From Panicum virgatum (taxonomy: Eukaryota; Streptophyta; Magnoliopsida; Poales; Poaceae): 64,000 nt of DNA. The stretch lies in contig NC_053149.1 in NCBI RefSeq assembly GCF_016808335.1, forward strand, positions 57,279,922 to 57,343,921, given 5' to 3'. Positions 35,685-46,350 of the stretch are shown here, in pieces. The position numbers and the translations under genes were made by a program. Each line of letters starts with the position of its first letter. The first letter of the stretch is position 1. The notes beneath the pieces were generated by a model. That model saw only the letters and a list, made by a program, of their open reading frames with translations. It was not told the DNA's origin and did no database searches.

Positions 35685-36024
35685 CGCAATCCGGCAGGGC
35701 TTCGCCGCTTCCCTTCTCCTCACCCCTCTCCTTTTTTCTGAATTTTTGGGCTCAAATGAGGAGGGAATGTGGGTCAAGGGCTTATATAGGCGACAGACCC
35801 CCCAGTCGCCCGAGGGGGGGCGACAGGCCCCCTGCTGCCCGTGGGTGGGGGGGCGACAGGCCCCCTTTACCCCCACGCGCCTCTTTGCAAATTAGAAGAA
35901 AAAAATTATATTAAGGTCCTGTCGCCTCTAGGGTGGGCGACCAGGGTATATTTTCGAAATTTTTCGAAACAGACATATATTTTTGAAATTTTGATTTTTT
36001 TAAATATGAAAAAGAAAAAACGGC
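35685..36024 (-). repeat. Right MULE terminal inverted repeat
   Basis: Reverse complement of 28732-29118, including the TATATAAGC box (about 35789-35797 on the plus strand as GCTTATATA) and the shared leader GAGGGGTGAGGAGAAG. It would drive the MURA gene leftwards. Confidence 0.88.
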
Positions 36025-36245
36025 GGCAGCCAGCCCAGCCAGTTTAACCCATCCGAACAGGCGGAGGGAACAGTGAAGGCCTGTCGCGCACTCGTGGTCG
36101 TGGCCTCGTGGATTGATGCTGATTGTTTTTTTCCTAATGCATAAACCTAGTATCTCTCTTATACATAAACATAGTATTAAAAATGAATAAATCTAGATGT
36201 ATTTTTATTTTATAATGTATATTTTAATAAAAAAATAATTAAATT

Positions 36246-36541
36246 ATGATGTATTTTTTATAATGCTAGTTATTTATTTGGGGTCTTCCTCGTCACATAT
36301 TACTATTGTTGTTGTTATGTCCTATAATAGTTTCCTTATCTTGTTCACATGCTACTAATCATCTCTGACGGCGTCCCGTGAGCTGAATAAACTATGATCT
36401 ATTTTTTTATGATGCTACTTATTTTTACTTGCGGTCTTCCTCGTCACAATCTCACAGATTACTATTGTTGTTGTTATATCCATATAATGGCTTCCATGTT
36501 GACATGCTACTAATCGCCGACGGCGTCCCGTATGCTGAATA
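36246..36541. repeat. Tandem duplication, two ~145-bp units
   Basis: 36246-36389 and 36394-36541 share ATGATSTATTTTT, GGTCTTCCTCGTCACA, ATTACTATTGTTGTTGTTAT and GACGGCGTCCCGT in the same order. They are diverged and non-coding. Confidence 0.75.
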
Positions 36542-36545
36542 TGAT

Positions 36546-37380
36546 CTTGTGTGTTGCTCTCAGTAGTCCATCTTTATTAATATGCAAATTTCCTCAAACT
36601 TTAATTTATAGTTAGCACTCTTTTATCTTTAATCGGCTAGTTACATACTAGTGCGGTTCATCAAACTAAGCGCAAGAATGATTTCATATTCCAATCTGAT
36701 CCGTGAGCGGTTATTGCCAGGCCACCTCTATTAGAATTCGACATGATTAACACGTGTGCTCGTATTCTTTGATTTATTTTAGATATATGGCCGTCTGGAT
36801 CCACATGTTTCGCCGAGATGCTCAGAGAGCAGCGACTAGGTCAAATCCGGGAAAATATACTTCTCGCATGTATGCAAACGGAGGCCGGGGAAGAGGGGTT
36901 TAGTCGTTGTAGGTGGGCTCGCATCTTACTGTTCTTCTTCTTCCTCTCGACTTCGATATGGTGATGGTCGCCGGGTTAGGGGAGAGGGTTGCCAGGGCAC
37001 CAATGGTCACCGACGGCCTTAGAAGAGGGGGGAGGGTGGAAGGGAAGGCCGACGGCAGTGGCAGATTACGAGCGGTTAGCGATATGCGGACGGCGGCAGT
37101 CAGTGATGGGGATACCACCGGTTTGACATCCGATGGGTCAGGCACCGAACAGGGGAGCTCAGTTCGGGTGATTAGCGGCGGCGGAGACGGCGGGAGCGCT
37201 AGCGATGAATAGACGCTCCCCAAATCCTGTCTCCGGGTCAGCGGCAGCATGAACTGAAAAGGAAAAGAGCTAGAGCGATGGTCCATTACGAGAAAACCGA
37301 GATCGCCGTAGCGTCACCGTTTATACCACTCTCCTGCAACGAATTACCACCGTGGCCTAGTGTAGTGGTGTATGATGATG
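36546..37380. other. Intergenic, no recognised gene
   Basis: AT-rich to 36780, then GC-rich. ORFs at 36900-37286 overlap in both directions with no domain. Nothing else seen. Confidence 0.4.
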
Positions 37381-37381
37381 T

Positions 37382-37710
37382 GGGGTGTTTAGTTGCGCTC
37401 CGTAAAATTTTTGAAAAGACATCTTTCTACATTTAAAGTACTAAACATAGACTAATCACAAAAATAATTACAGAACTCGTCTGTAAATCGCGAGACGAAT
37501 CTAATGAGCCTAATTAATCCGTCATTAGAGGTTGTTTACTGTAGTATTATTGTAGCAATTTAGCGCCTGATTACAGCCTAATTAGATTCATTAGATTCGT
37601 CTCGCCATTTAGACAGCAGTCGCAATGCGTTTTTTATTTCGTCTAGATTTAAGTCTCCATGCATGTATCGGAATATTTTTTGGAATTTTGAATTTTGTAA
37701 CTAAACACGG
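37382..37710. mobile_element. Tourist-like MITE (GTGTTTAGTT family)
   Basis: The inverted ends GGTGTTTAGTT and AACTAAACACGG enclose the family core TCGCGAGACGAATCTAATGA. Same family as 45290-45659 and 63484-63802. No clean target duplication was seen at this copy. Confidence 0.78.
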
Positions 37711-38535
37711 GTAGTTACGCCTCCTTGACTTTTGTAGGTAGAGCAACTTTAATTTTTCTGCGGGATCTTGGCAGCTTGCAGCACGCCAAGCTGCGCACAC
37801 GGATCAGTCGGCGCCGCACGACAAGGCACGGATGGCGGCCGCAGCAGCTAATCGAGATAGGGGAACAGGTCAGCCGCCGGCGCTCCCGTTCTCTTCTGTT
37901 GCGCGGCGCGGTGCTCCACCATTGCATGATGCCGTGATGCCGTCTGGTGCGGCTGCATATGGGTACGGGGAAGCCATCCTCAATTCCTCATCGCGCGCCA
38001 CCCGCCAGCAACTTTGCCTGTGCGGCGGCGACGACCCTGCCCCGGCCGCTGCTGCCCGATTATTGGCGCCCATCATTGTCCGAACGCGCTAGCTGCGGCG
38101 CCTGCTATTCCAACGGCGTGGACGACGTACGGTGGCCGGCCCGGCGGCGCGTCGGCGTCGCAATGAAGTTTCAGCGAAACCGGCGGGGGGCCCCGCGCGG
38201 CAGGTCCGTGCAAAAATGACCAACCCCCGTGGGCGCTGATCCAAAAGCCCAACCCCTGCCGAGCGCCGGGCGCAGGCGGCCCTGACGCGTCGCGCTCGAC
38301 CGGGCGGTGCTGACTGCTGATGGCCCTTGCCCCTCGCGCGTGACCGCCTCTCCGCTGGCTGTACTGGCAGGGGGGAGCACTGGGCAGGGGGGGAGCACGA
38401 GACGTCCCGCCCCCGCGCGCGCGGCGCCAGTTGCCGTGGCGTGGCCACGCGTACGGGACCCCCTTGCCCCCATGCACGTCGCCCTCACCCGTCGCCACCT
38501 CCTCCTGGATCCTGCCGAATTGTCGCGGACCGAGG
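37711..38535. other. GC-rich stretch without a recognised gene
   Basis: High GC with overlapping ORFs on several frames (for example 38073-38498 minus). None has a domain or codon pattern that stands out. It may be the remains of a promoter or of captured sequence. Confidence 0.35.
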
Positions 38536-39102
38536 CAGGGTTTACATTACCGAGCGGTCCGGCCAAACCGGCGCAGTCCGGTACCGGTATATCGAATCGG
38601 TTTGGCCGGAAACTAATTCAAACCAGTCAAAGTCAAATTTGAATTTAAAATTCTCTGTGCAAATGGTTCGTACTGGTTTATCGGCCAGTTTGACCGATTT
38701 ACAGATATGTTTGACTGGTAACCCGTCAAATTCAATTTTTTTGTTTAAATTCAAATGCCCTCAAAGTATACTAAATGAATATTTGTATAACATATTTTAG
38801 CCTAAATGAACCTTCTAAGTCTCTTTTGTACTACTTTTACATTGTATTTGTATATTTTTGTATGCACGTTTTTTTTGTTTAACTTCAAATCCCCGCAAAC
38901 TATACTAAATGAACGAATTTTTGAGAAAATTTGACACTATTAGATTCGTCGCACCTTGAAGTATTTTTAGAATTTTTTTGAGAATTTTTCAATTTTTTGA
39001 ATTTAAATTTGAATTTTAAATTTGGACCGATTCGATACTAATCCAAACTAGAACCGGCCATGATCAAACTGGACCGGTTCCCAACAGTTTTTGTGAACCC
39101 TG
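38536..39102. mobile_element. Probable hAT-type non-autonomous element, CAGGGTTYACA ends
   Basis: The ends CAGGGTTTACA and (reversed) CAGGGTTCACA enclose 567 bp with many GGTTTG/CAAACC and GGACCG words. Flanking octamers GACCGAGG and GCCCGAGC match at six of eight positions, so the duplication is degraded or the border is slightly off. Confidence 0.6.
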
Positions 39103-39463
39103 GCCCGAGCTCGTGCCTGAGCCGCCTGTCGACGGTCGACCGATCTGCGCGCGGCCGCGCGCGAGAGGCACCGTACCTTTGGACGCACGGGCGTGGCGTC
39201 TTCCTCGTCCGGCCGCCCCCGCGCGCGCGCGGCCGAGGCTCCGGCGCCGCTGCGCGGCGGCATGCGTGGCGAGCAGTCGAGGGAGCGCACGTCGTACGCA
39301 GGCGCGTGACGCGTGACAGGAGGCAGATCTGTTCGGTGGTGGGGAAGTGGCCTGGCCCGTGCGTGGTACTGGCGCGCGCGTTCCGTTGGTGCTGCGTGGT
39401 GACCGAGACGGCTCAGCTCATGGCGCGCGCGGGCTTTGCTTTGCTCGCGTGCTTCGCCGCAGG

Positions 39464-39985
39464 TACGCTTGCTAACGGGGTTAAATCCGCCCCAAATCCA
39501 CCTCTATCTATATTTCAAGAGCCCTAACTACTATCCGTTTCGACCAACTCCGTCGGCCCAATGTCCCAACCTGAAGTTACGACGAAAAATAATATGCGAC
39601 TTACGTGCCAATCTACCACTATAGCATCCAGGGGCGGATCCAGCGTGGGGGCAGGTGGGACTGGAGCCCCCCTACCCCCATGCAATCCATTGGAGCCCCC
39701 CTAAGCCCCCCTACAATTTCTAGTCATGAATGAAGAGGAAGATGAAAAAAATGTGAAGAAAGAAGAAGGAAAAGCGAGAAAGAAGGAAGAAGATGAGAAA
39801 CTCAGCCCCCTCTTTACTTCAATTCTAGATCCGCCCCTGATAGCATCCCAATCCGTCCCAACCCGTTTGTGTCGTCAACCTAATATGCCTCAATCTATTT
39901 TATAATGTCACATATTTCCACCCATATAATAATATTCATATTAAAACCCACAAAAAAACCCGTAAGTCCCGCATTAGGTGGAGTA
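39464..39985. mobile_element. hAT-type MITE (relative of 24306-24603) carrying a nested MITE
   Basis: It begins TACGCTTGCTAACGGGG and ends ATTAGGTGGAGTA. The perfect 8-bp duplication GCCGCAGG flanks it (39456-39463, 39986-39993). The inside follows the 24306-24603 element word for word, more AT-rich, but is split by the element at 39629-39839. Confidence 0.88.
39629..39839. mobile_element. Nested hAT-type MITE, family CAGGGGCGGATC
   Basis: Ends CAGGGGCGGATCCAG and AGATCCGCCCCTG. Exact duplication ATAGCATC (39621-39628, 39840-39847) inside the older MITE. 211 bp; purine-rich core as in 9680-9867. Confidence 0.9.
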
Positions 39986-39993
39986 GCCGCAGG

Positions 39994-42135
39994 TGTCAGC
40001 TAGCTAGCTACCGCGCGCGGCCTTGGGCTGGGCCGCTGGGCCCCCGATCGAGCGCCCGGCGGGCGGCAGCACACCTGGAGGCTTGAGCGCAGCGAGAGGC
40101 GGAAAAGGACGCGGCGGAGGAGCGAGGCCGGCCAGCGACCGAAGGCATCTATAACCGCGAACGCGACGTGCATGACGCGTCATCAGGCACGCAAGAGAAG
40201 CCCGGTCTCTGCCCATCTCGATCGATAGGCTAAGCTTGGTTAAACTGTCGATCCATCCTTTATTTTAAAAAAAAACTGTCGATCCCTCCTCCGATCGGTG
40301 ACGTACGCTCCGAGAGATCGATCGCGACGGCCGACGGGAGCTGCAACTGCAAGAGTAGCTAGCCTTTGACAACTGGCTCCGGCCTGTCGAAGTGGAACAA
40401 AATATAAATTCGCCGCCGATCGAAGTAGAATTTCGTTGGTTTTTGGCCAAATTAAATTAAACAACAGGAGTTTGCAAATTGCATAATCTTTTAATTAAAA
40501 GCAAGCACCGCCGATAGAGGGGGATGATATTAATTCCTACCTGCTTGATTAACATTCATTCTGCAGGCGCGCGTACAGCTTTTTTGTCTATATATTGATG
40601 TCAGGGATGCATGCATGCACTTGCTAGCTTGTGCTCGAGATTCATGTGACCAGCATTAACAGCTACCATAGGCGACTTGGCGACCCAGTGCTGCTACTTG
40701 TGCAGTGCAGGGACATGCATAATGATCCAGGCGATCGATGCCCAACGGACCAAGCAAGTGTACAAAATTTTCACTGGGATTGAATCGCAGATACTACTGG
40801 CCGACGCCGTGGCGCACGGGTATTCAAATCAATTGTTTTGTTTCATCAGCATGCAGATGGAGAGTATTTATTTTGGTTGGTAAGGATGGCGCGCAATTAT
40901 TTGATCCAGATCGAGGACACCTGTCCGCGCATGTGATACGTGTGCATCGGGTTTTTAGCTTAACAATCTTTTCAGAATCAGTAACCGGAGGTCCGGAGTA
41001 GCCACGCAGCACAATTAAGGCGTCCTTATAACGAAGTAATATAAGATCACGTACACTAGCATGCATGCACTTGCACGTTTCGAATCAGTAGTTTCAGTTT
41101 CAGCATAGTACACAGTAACATGGGTATACATGTGACATGTCCACAGTACTGTGTCGTCGGACATGCCGGCCGGGCCGCAGGAAAGAGGAGAAGTGGCCGG
41201 TGGCCGTGGGCGTGCGTGGAGCCGTGGACCCGAGCCTACCTGCATTGATGCGCAGCGAGGAGCGGCCGGCCGGCCGGGGCGGCCAAGGGCTTCTAGTAGA
41301 CTTATAGTTCTAGCATAGCAGCAGCGGCCGCCGGGAAGGCGATGGACATGATATGCAATTGAATGTGAGCGGGGAAGCTCACAGAGGCTTTCCTGGGACC
41401 GATTTATTTCGGGTAAGGAGAGGTTAACCAAGTTTAGCAATGGCGCCGCCGCCGCTGCCGCACCTACTAACAAACCAGGCTGAGAACGAGCGAGCTGAGG
41501 CGGCAGGGGACGACGGCGACGGCGACGGCGACGGCGACGACGCGACGCGACCCGGCGGCACGAGCTAGAGGACGGCCCAGTAAAACCAATTGTCTGGTCT
41601 CGAATAATTGGCCCCCAGCGCGTGCGTATGCATGCATGCATGCGTTGGCATTGAGTGTCCGCGCGCAGCACGGCAGGCAAGAGGAGGCGATGGATGGATG
41701 GATGGATCTGGCTAGTCGCACGCACAGCGCGCGGCAGTGACTAGTAGCTAGCACTCGGAGCTCGGCTGCAGCTACCGGTGCGTAGTCTGCTTTCGGTAGT
41801 TAATGGCGGGCCGGGGAGGAAGGCGACTGTGCCTGCGTGATGGCGCGGTCGGGTACTCCTTGTACCGGCCGCGGTCGCTAGAGGGTACGGCGGCGGAGAA
41901 AAGGGGGCCGCCGTACGACGTCTACGCTCATAGGGGCCTTCAGAGGGAGCCGGATAGGGTTCAGGTACTGTGTAGCATAGCAAGGTGGTAAATGCTGAAA
42001 TGGACACAGAGAGATCGTCACACAAACAGAATGATAGTATCCGGTTAATGGAGCACTAAATCGTCATCAAGGATGACCGCAACAAGTGTCCAGTTCACAG
42101 CATTTCTAAATATGATTAGCGACCGTCGTCTCTCT
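39994..42135. other. Intergenic, no recognised gene
   Basis: Mixed composition with short ORFs on both strands; 41015-41725 minus and 41803-41991 plus show no domain. Simple repeats include GACGGC units at 41511-41540, TGCATGCA words near 41630 and GGAT units near 41690. This could be upstream sequence of a gene whose body is absent. Confidence 0.4.
41511..41540. repeat. GACGGC microsatellite
   Basis: About five GACGGC/GGCGAC units in a row. No coding context is supported. Confidence 0.7.
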
Positions 42136-42143
42136 CTTCCGAG

Positions 42144-42298
42144 TATGGATGGAAACGGATCAGATACGCATGGTAACGGATTCGAATATCTCAAATATTT
42201 GTTTTTCGGTTTTCTTTCACTTTTCACCTTCTAGGATGAAAACGGATTTGGATATCTCAAATATCTATTTTTCTGTTTTCTCACCGTTTCCATCCCTA
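42144..42298. mobile_element. hAT-type MITE, GGATGGAAACGG ends
   Basis: Ends TATGGATGGAAACGG and CCGTTTCCATCCCTA with an exact 8-bp duplication CTTCCGAG (42136-42143, 42299-42306). The inside has two GATATCTCAAATAT words. 155 bp. Confidence 0.87.
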
Positions 42299-42518
42299 CT
42301 TCCGAGGTATAGATGAGGGAACCCTCAATAGCGTAATGTTAATCCAATCTGGACGAGTTATATGTTGGTGCCAATATGCGTGGTGGCATTATTTTGTTCG
42401 TATACTTGAAAGCTGAATTATTGCGACTGATTATTGTGTGTTTGGGTGAATTCCTTGTTCGACCAATTCCAATCTCATTGCGAACAAAATTTGGACAAAA
42501 TGGTGACTGAAATATATA

Positions 42519-43078
42519 CACTACCGGAAAACCCACATATGCCGAGTGTCAGGATCTTTGCCGAGTGCAGAATCTCGAGCACTCGGCAAAGCTACTATTT
42601 GCCGAGTGCCAAAAAACATGCACTTGGCGAACAACTGGCACTCGGCGGCCTATCTCTTTGCCGAGTGCCAGCCAGATGGCACTCGGCAAAGACACACTTT
42701 GCCGAGTGCCAGTCAGTTGACACTCGGCAAAGAGCGTCACGTGCACGGCACCCACCCGCAGACGACCGTTACGGTGGGGGATGCTTTTGTTTGCCGAGTG
42801 CCTACATGGGACACTCGGCAAACAAATCTTTGCCGAGTGCCCCATAGTAGACACTCGGCAAACACTGTCACGTGCACCGCACACGCCAGCTCCCCAAGGC
42901 CGTTACGCTGTTGCCACGAACGTTCCCATTTTTCCACGGCCGTTACCGTTATGCTTCGCCGAGTGCCAAATTGGGGCACTCGGCAAACATATTGTAATGC
43001 CGAGTGTAATGGAACAGGCACTCGGCATTTACTAAACTTTGCCGAGTGTCGTCTTTGGCACTCGGCAAAAAAATACAA
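42519..43078 (+). mobile_element. CACTA (En/Spm-type) terminus with sub-terminal repeats
   Basis: Starts CACTACCGGAAAA, then holds more than a dozen copies of TTTGCCGAGTG and its inverse CACTCGGCAAAG in 550 bp. This is typical of grass CACTA sub-terminal regions that bind the TNPA-like protein. The other terminus (CCGGTAGTG) was not found in the window, so the element is truncated or rearranged. A TNP2-like fragment at 45768-46091 may be its remaining transposase. Confidence 0.85.
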
Positions 43079-43700
43079 AAACTTTCTCCAACAACCTCCA
43101 AACTTTTTCCTCCGTTCTCATTGAAAGACATCATATTTAAATTTGGCAAATTATCCTTTATGTTTACTATATTTAGATTATTTATTTGATTACAAGAATA
43201 TTTTGTGTATAATTCAAATTTGAACTGCCAAATGTTGTCAAAAGTGTTGATAATTAATGGAAAAATTATATTCATGTTATTGAGTCAAATTTGAGGGTTT
43301 GTACAAGAATTTAAAGAAAAAAATCAAATATCTTATTCAGGAAACATAGCAATGAATTTGTGGCCGAATAGATTTTAAATTCTATAAAACACAAATGAAG
43401 TCCGAAAATTATGAAATTTGTAGTGAAAGCATGATATCATAAGTAGAGGCTGTGGAAAAAATTTGAGAAGATTTCAAAAAAGTTATCACATACATTGGTT
43501 ACAGGATGAGGAATCCCGAAGAAGATCCAAAGACATTTGAATGAGTCAGTTAAGTTTTTGAGTCCAACGGACCATCCAATTGAGTTTTGACTTCAAAATT
43601 TTTTGTGTAGACAATGGTCATGATGGATAGGTTTATAGTAAATATTCATTATTTTTTGAGCCCATTTGATAATATTAAAGTTTTTTTTAGTACTATGTAA
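43079..43700. other. AT-rich interior of the CACTA element
   Basis: AT-rich, no ORF of note. It contains sequence up to the LTR-retrotransposon internal region at about 43760. Confidence 0.4.
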
Positions 43701-44091
43701 ATTGAATTTGAACTTATACTGCATGAAATAATGGAATTTTTTTGGCTAAAGTATGTTAATTTTTTTATATTCGGGCACGTTCAGCTGTATGAACCCTGCG
43801 TGCTTCTTTTCGTTGATTCCTTGCCCTGCGGGCTGTGCGAGTGGCTTCGTCTTCATCAGCTGGAGCGTCTTGGGTCAGATTGTCTGCTGAGATCTGATCC
43901 AAGGCTTCATTTGGATCATGGTGGCTTGGAGCTCCCCCGGGTTGGATGATTACCGGAACAAAACGCTCGTGAGAGAAGCTTTCCAGGTCTGATTTGTAAT
44001 CAACTAGGACAGTTCCACCAGAGCCAGTTTCCCTTTCAGTTTCGAGGGGAGTGCTGTGTTGAAATGGGAGATCACCAATGCTGGCGACTTC

Positions 44092-44652
44092 TCAAAATTT
44101 GTCAAGTAGTTCTGCGAGGATATGGCTTCGGCAAGATTTGAGTTGCATTTTAGCCAGTGCATTATTGATGAAGTCCAGGCTGTCTTGAGGTGACTCGATT
44201 GGATCTGAATATTTGTCGAAAACAGGTGCCTCCCGACTAGCGGTGACTGATTGGTTTTCGACGTGGAGTAGGCGATCCAAGCTACTTTCATAGATGGATC
44301 TAATCATCTGCCTGTAAACAGATGATGAATTGCATAATCCGAAAACGGGTTGAGCAAAAGGAGTCCCAATCCGAGTGGATTTTGGTTTGAGATCAATCTG
44401 AGTCCAAATAGAACTCAAGTTGTTTTCGAATTTCAGCTCGATCTCCTTGGCGAGGTCGGGAAGCAACATAACGCCGCGATCATAAGATCTGGCGAGCTTG
44501 TTGGAGTCTTCCGACGTGGAGCTCTTCAATGTGGGAGAGTTGGTTAAGTGGCTATCGAAGCCGCCTGAACCATTGGCGACGCAGACCCACGAACCGAAGA
44601 TGAAGGTGGCGCCTTGAGGAGGCGCCATGGTGCTGAAAGCGAAAGTGGCCAT
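44092..44652 (-). pseudogene. LTR retrotransposon leader/Gag-like fragment
   Basis: On the minus strand, the ATG at 44650-44652 (MATFAFSTMAPPQG) begins an ORF of about 187 codons directly downstream of the primer site and LTR. It contains LPDLAKEIELKFENNLS and DSLDFINNALAKMQL. No zinc knuckle or enzyme motif is present before the sequence runs out near 43760, so this is a truncated Ty3-type element. Confidence 0.55.
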
Positions 44653-44679
44653 CGAACTCGCCGATGAACTCACAGAATT

Positions 44680-44696
44680 CCCTACCTGGCGCGCCA
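44680..44696 (-). other. Primer-binding-like site
   Basis: On the minus strand, TGGCGCGCCAGGTAGGG begins two bases after the LTR end CCGACA. Similar TGGCGC sites occur next to the 5' LTR of grass Ty3 elements. The tRNA is not identified here. Confidence 0.55.
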
Positions 44697-44698
44697 GC

Positions 44699-45114
44699 TG
44701 TCGGTGTTTACTGCCAAGCCTGCTCAGGGATACCCTTAACAGTAGGATTTGTAGGTCGGGATTGACGGCTCTGGAACTCGATGGTGCAAGGAACACAAAG
44801 ATTTAGACAGGTTCGGGCCGCGAGTTGCGTAATACCCTACGTCATGTGTGGTGGTTTGTATTGCCTTAGGTGTAGATGTCTTTCGAGGGGGTCCTTGCCC
44901 GCCCTTATATATCCGGGGGGGACAGGGTTACATGGAAAATGCTAGCCGAGTACAGTTGGAGCCCTTCTACAACACGATCGGGTAGTTTCCTTGTACTACA
45001 GCTAGTACTACGCCTGTTCGGATAGTTACAAAAGAGGTAAGGTACATCCATGAGCTATCTCTTACTCTAGAACATTCTATGCCTATGAGCAGTCCCGTTG
45101 TCCCGGGTCTGACA
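44699..45114 (-). repeat. 5' LTR of a truncated Ty3-type element
   Basis: 416 bp, bounded TGTCGGTG ... GTCTGACA on the plus strand (TGTCAGAC ... CACCGACA on the minus). A TATATATCC box lies near 44912. Primer site and Gag-like ORF follow on its left, so this is the 5' LTR on the minus strand. The 3' LTR was not found. Confidence 0.75.
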
Positions 45115-45289
45115 CTATTTGTTACCATACATCACCATATTCATTATCGTAAATTATGTCTTATTGTTAGTTAAAATAATTCAAATATAATATACCTATA
45201 ACAATAATTTGATTTGTTGAGTTTTAATAATATTATGCATATAATTATTCTTATTTTCTTTTTATTTTGATTGATTTTTGTTAGCTTTA

Positions 45290-45659
45290 GGCCCTGTTTA
45301 GTTGCCTCCCATAAAGTTTTTGAAAGATCATCTTTCTACATTTGAAGTACTAGATATAGACTAATCACTCTACATTTGAAGTACTAGATATAGACTAATC
45401 ACAAAATTAATTACAGAACTCGTCTGTAAATCGCGAGACGAATCTAATGAGCCTAATTAATCCGTCAGTAGAGATTATTTACTGTAGCATTAATGTAGCA
45501 ATTTAGCATCTAGTTACGGCCTAATTAGGTTCATTAGATTCGTCTCGCGATTTTCAGGCAAATTGTGCAATGTGTTTTTTTATTTCATCTAGATTTAAGT
45601 CTCCATGCAGGTGCCGGAATTTTTTTTTGGAATTTTGATTTTTGGAACTAAACACGGCA
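45290..45659. mobile_element. Tourist-like MITE (TGTTTAGTT family)
   Basis: Ends GGCCCTGTTTAGTT and (reversed) TGCCGTGTTTAGTT, flanked by TTA at 45287-45289 and 45660-45662, the PIF/Harbinger 3-bp target. It contains the family core TCGCGAGACGAATCTAATGA and a local direct duplication of CTACATTTGAAGTACTAG. Confidence 0.82.
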
Positions 45660-45767
45660 TTAGTTTTTATTAATAGTATATTTGTAACTCATACATACTA
45701 AATGGTATTTTATATTTAATTTTTCATAATGGCATTGATGGGTAATTTTGTAATATAGACAACACAG

Positions 45768-46091
45768 GTATTGATCTTTCATGGTGAAGGCCACCGTATG
45801 AGGGACGAGGTCGTGAGGCAACGCATCGATGATTGTGATGCTGATGGTGGGGTTGGAGACAGTTACATGACTATCTTGAAGCACATTTCGGTGAAGGACT
45901 GCAGGAGGAGCCGGAGGCATCCCAAAGCGTATTTCGAGTTGTTGGAGGCTGCACAGAAACCACTCCACGGTTCATACAAAGGTTTCTCAGGACGACATCG
46001 GACGGCTAATGGCCTTGAAGTCTCAGTTTAGACTGAGCCGAGACACCTTCGACAGTCTGTTGACCGTGTTTGGAAGCATGCTTCCAGAAAA
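45768..46091 (+). pseudogene. CACTA TNP2-like transposase N-terminal fragment
   Basis: Two frames join to give a CACTA transposase N-terminal signature: SRRHPKAYFELLEAAQKPL, then after a frame change RLMALKSQFRLSRDTFDSLL and GSMLPEN. TNPD/TNP2 proteins carry the same RLMALKS...LLP block. The fragment stops at 46091, exactly where a second CACTA terminus begins. Confidence 0.65.
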
Positions 46092-46350
46092 CACTACAAG
46101 AAATATGAGTATCCGTGACGAAATCTAAATGACGAAAACAAAAATGTCATAGAATAGCTGCCATTCTGTGACGATTTAAGCAATATCGTCACTAATCTAA
46201 GGTAGACGAGTACCTTAATGACGAACATGAATTTTCGTCACAAAGATGCAACAATCAATGACGATATGACAATTTGTCATCAATATCAAGTAGTTAGTGA
46301 CGTTTTTGTTTCATGATAAATGTAGGTTCGTCACTAAATACCAAACATCA
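46092..46350 (+). mobile_element. Second CACTA terminus, CACTACAAGAAA family
   Basis: Starts CACTACAAGAAATATGAG, followed by about ten TGACGA/TCGTCA words in both orientations (CGTGACGAAAT, ATCGTCACT, TTCGTCACAA). That is the sub-terminal design of CACTA elements. It lies inside the TNP2-like fragment. The other end was not found. Confidence 0.75.

Larger units (their letters stand above)
28732..36024 (-). mobile_element. Mutator-like element (MULE), 7.3 kb, with three ORFs
   Basis: Long terminal inverted repeats, 28732-29118 and about 35685-36024, start GCGACTTTTTC and (reversed) GCCGTTTTTTC. They stay similar for roughly 340-385 bp through GGCGACAGG-rich blocks to TTGCGCACTTGTGATCT. The exact 10-bp duplication GGCAGCCAGC flanks the element (28722-28731, 36025-36034); MULEs make 8-11-bp duplications. 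Inside are a MURA transposase (minus, 32669-35295), a plant-mobile-domain gene (minus, 29653-32393) and a short ORF (plus, 29319-29645). The transposase has many stops, so this copy is not autonomous. Confidence 0.92.

Noticed and set aside
38073..38498. GC-rich minus ORF of 141 aa
   Set aside because: Overlaps equally long ORFs in other frames; no domain or neighbour support.
41015..41725. 236-aa minus ORF
   Set aside because: Arg/Ser/Pro-rich, runs through a GACGGC microsatellite; no start or domain support.
42540..43078. CRISPR-like array of short repeats
   Set aside because: Repeats occur in both orientations at irregular spacing; they are CACTA sub-terminal motifs in a plant genome.
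42546..43124. 192-aa ORF with repeated CRVP/HSANN words
   Set aside because: It is a translation of CACTA sub-terminal repeats.
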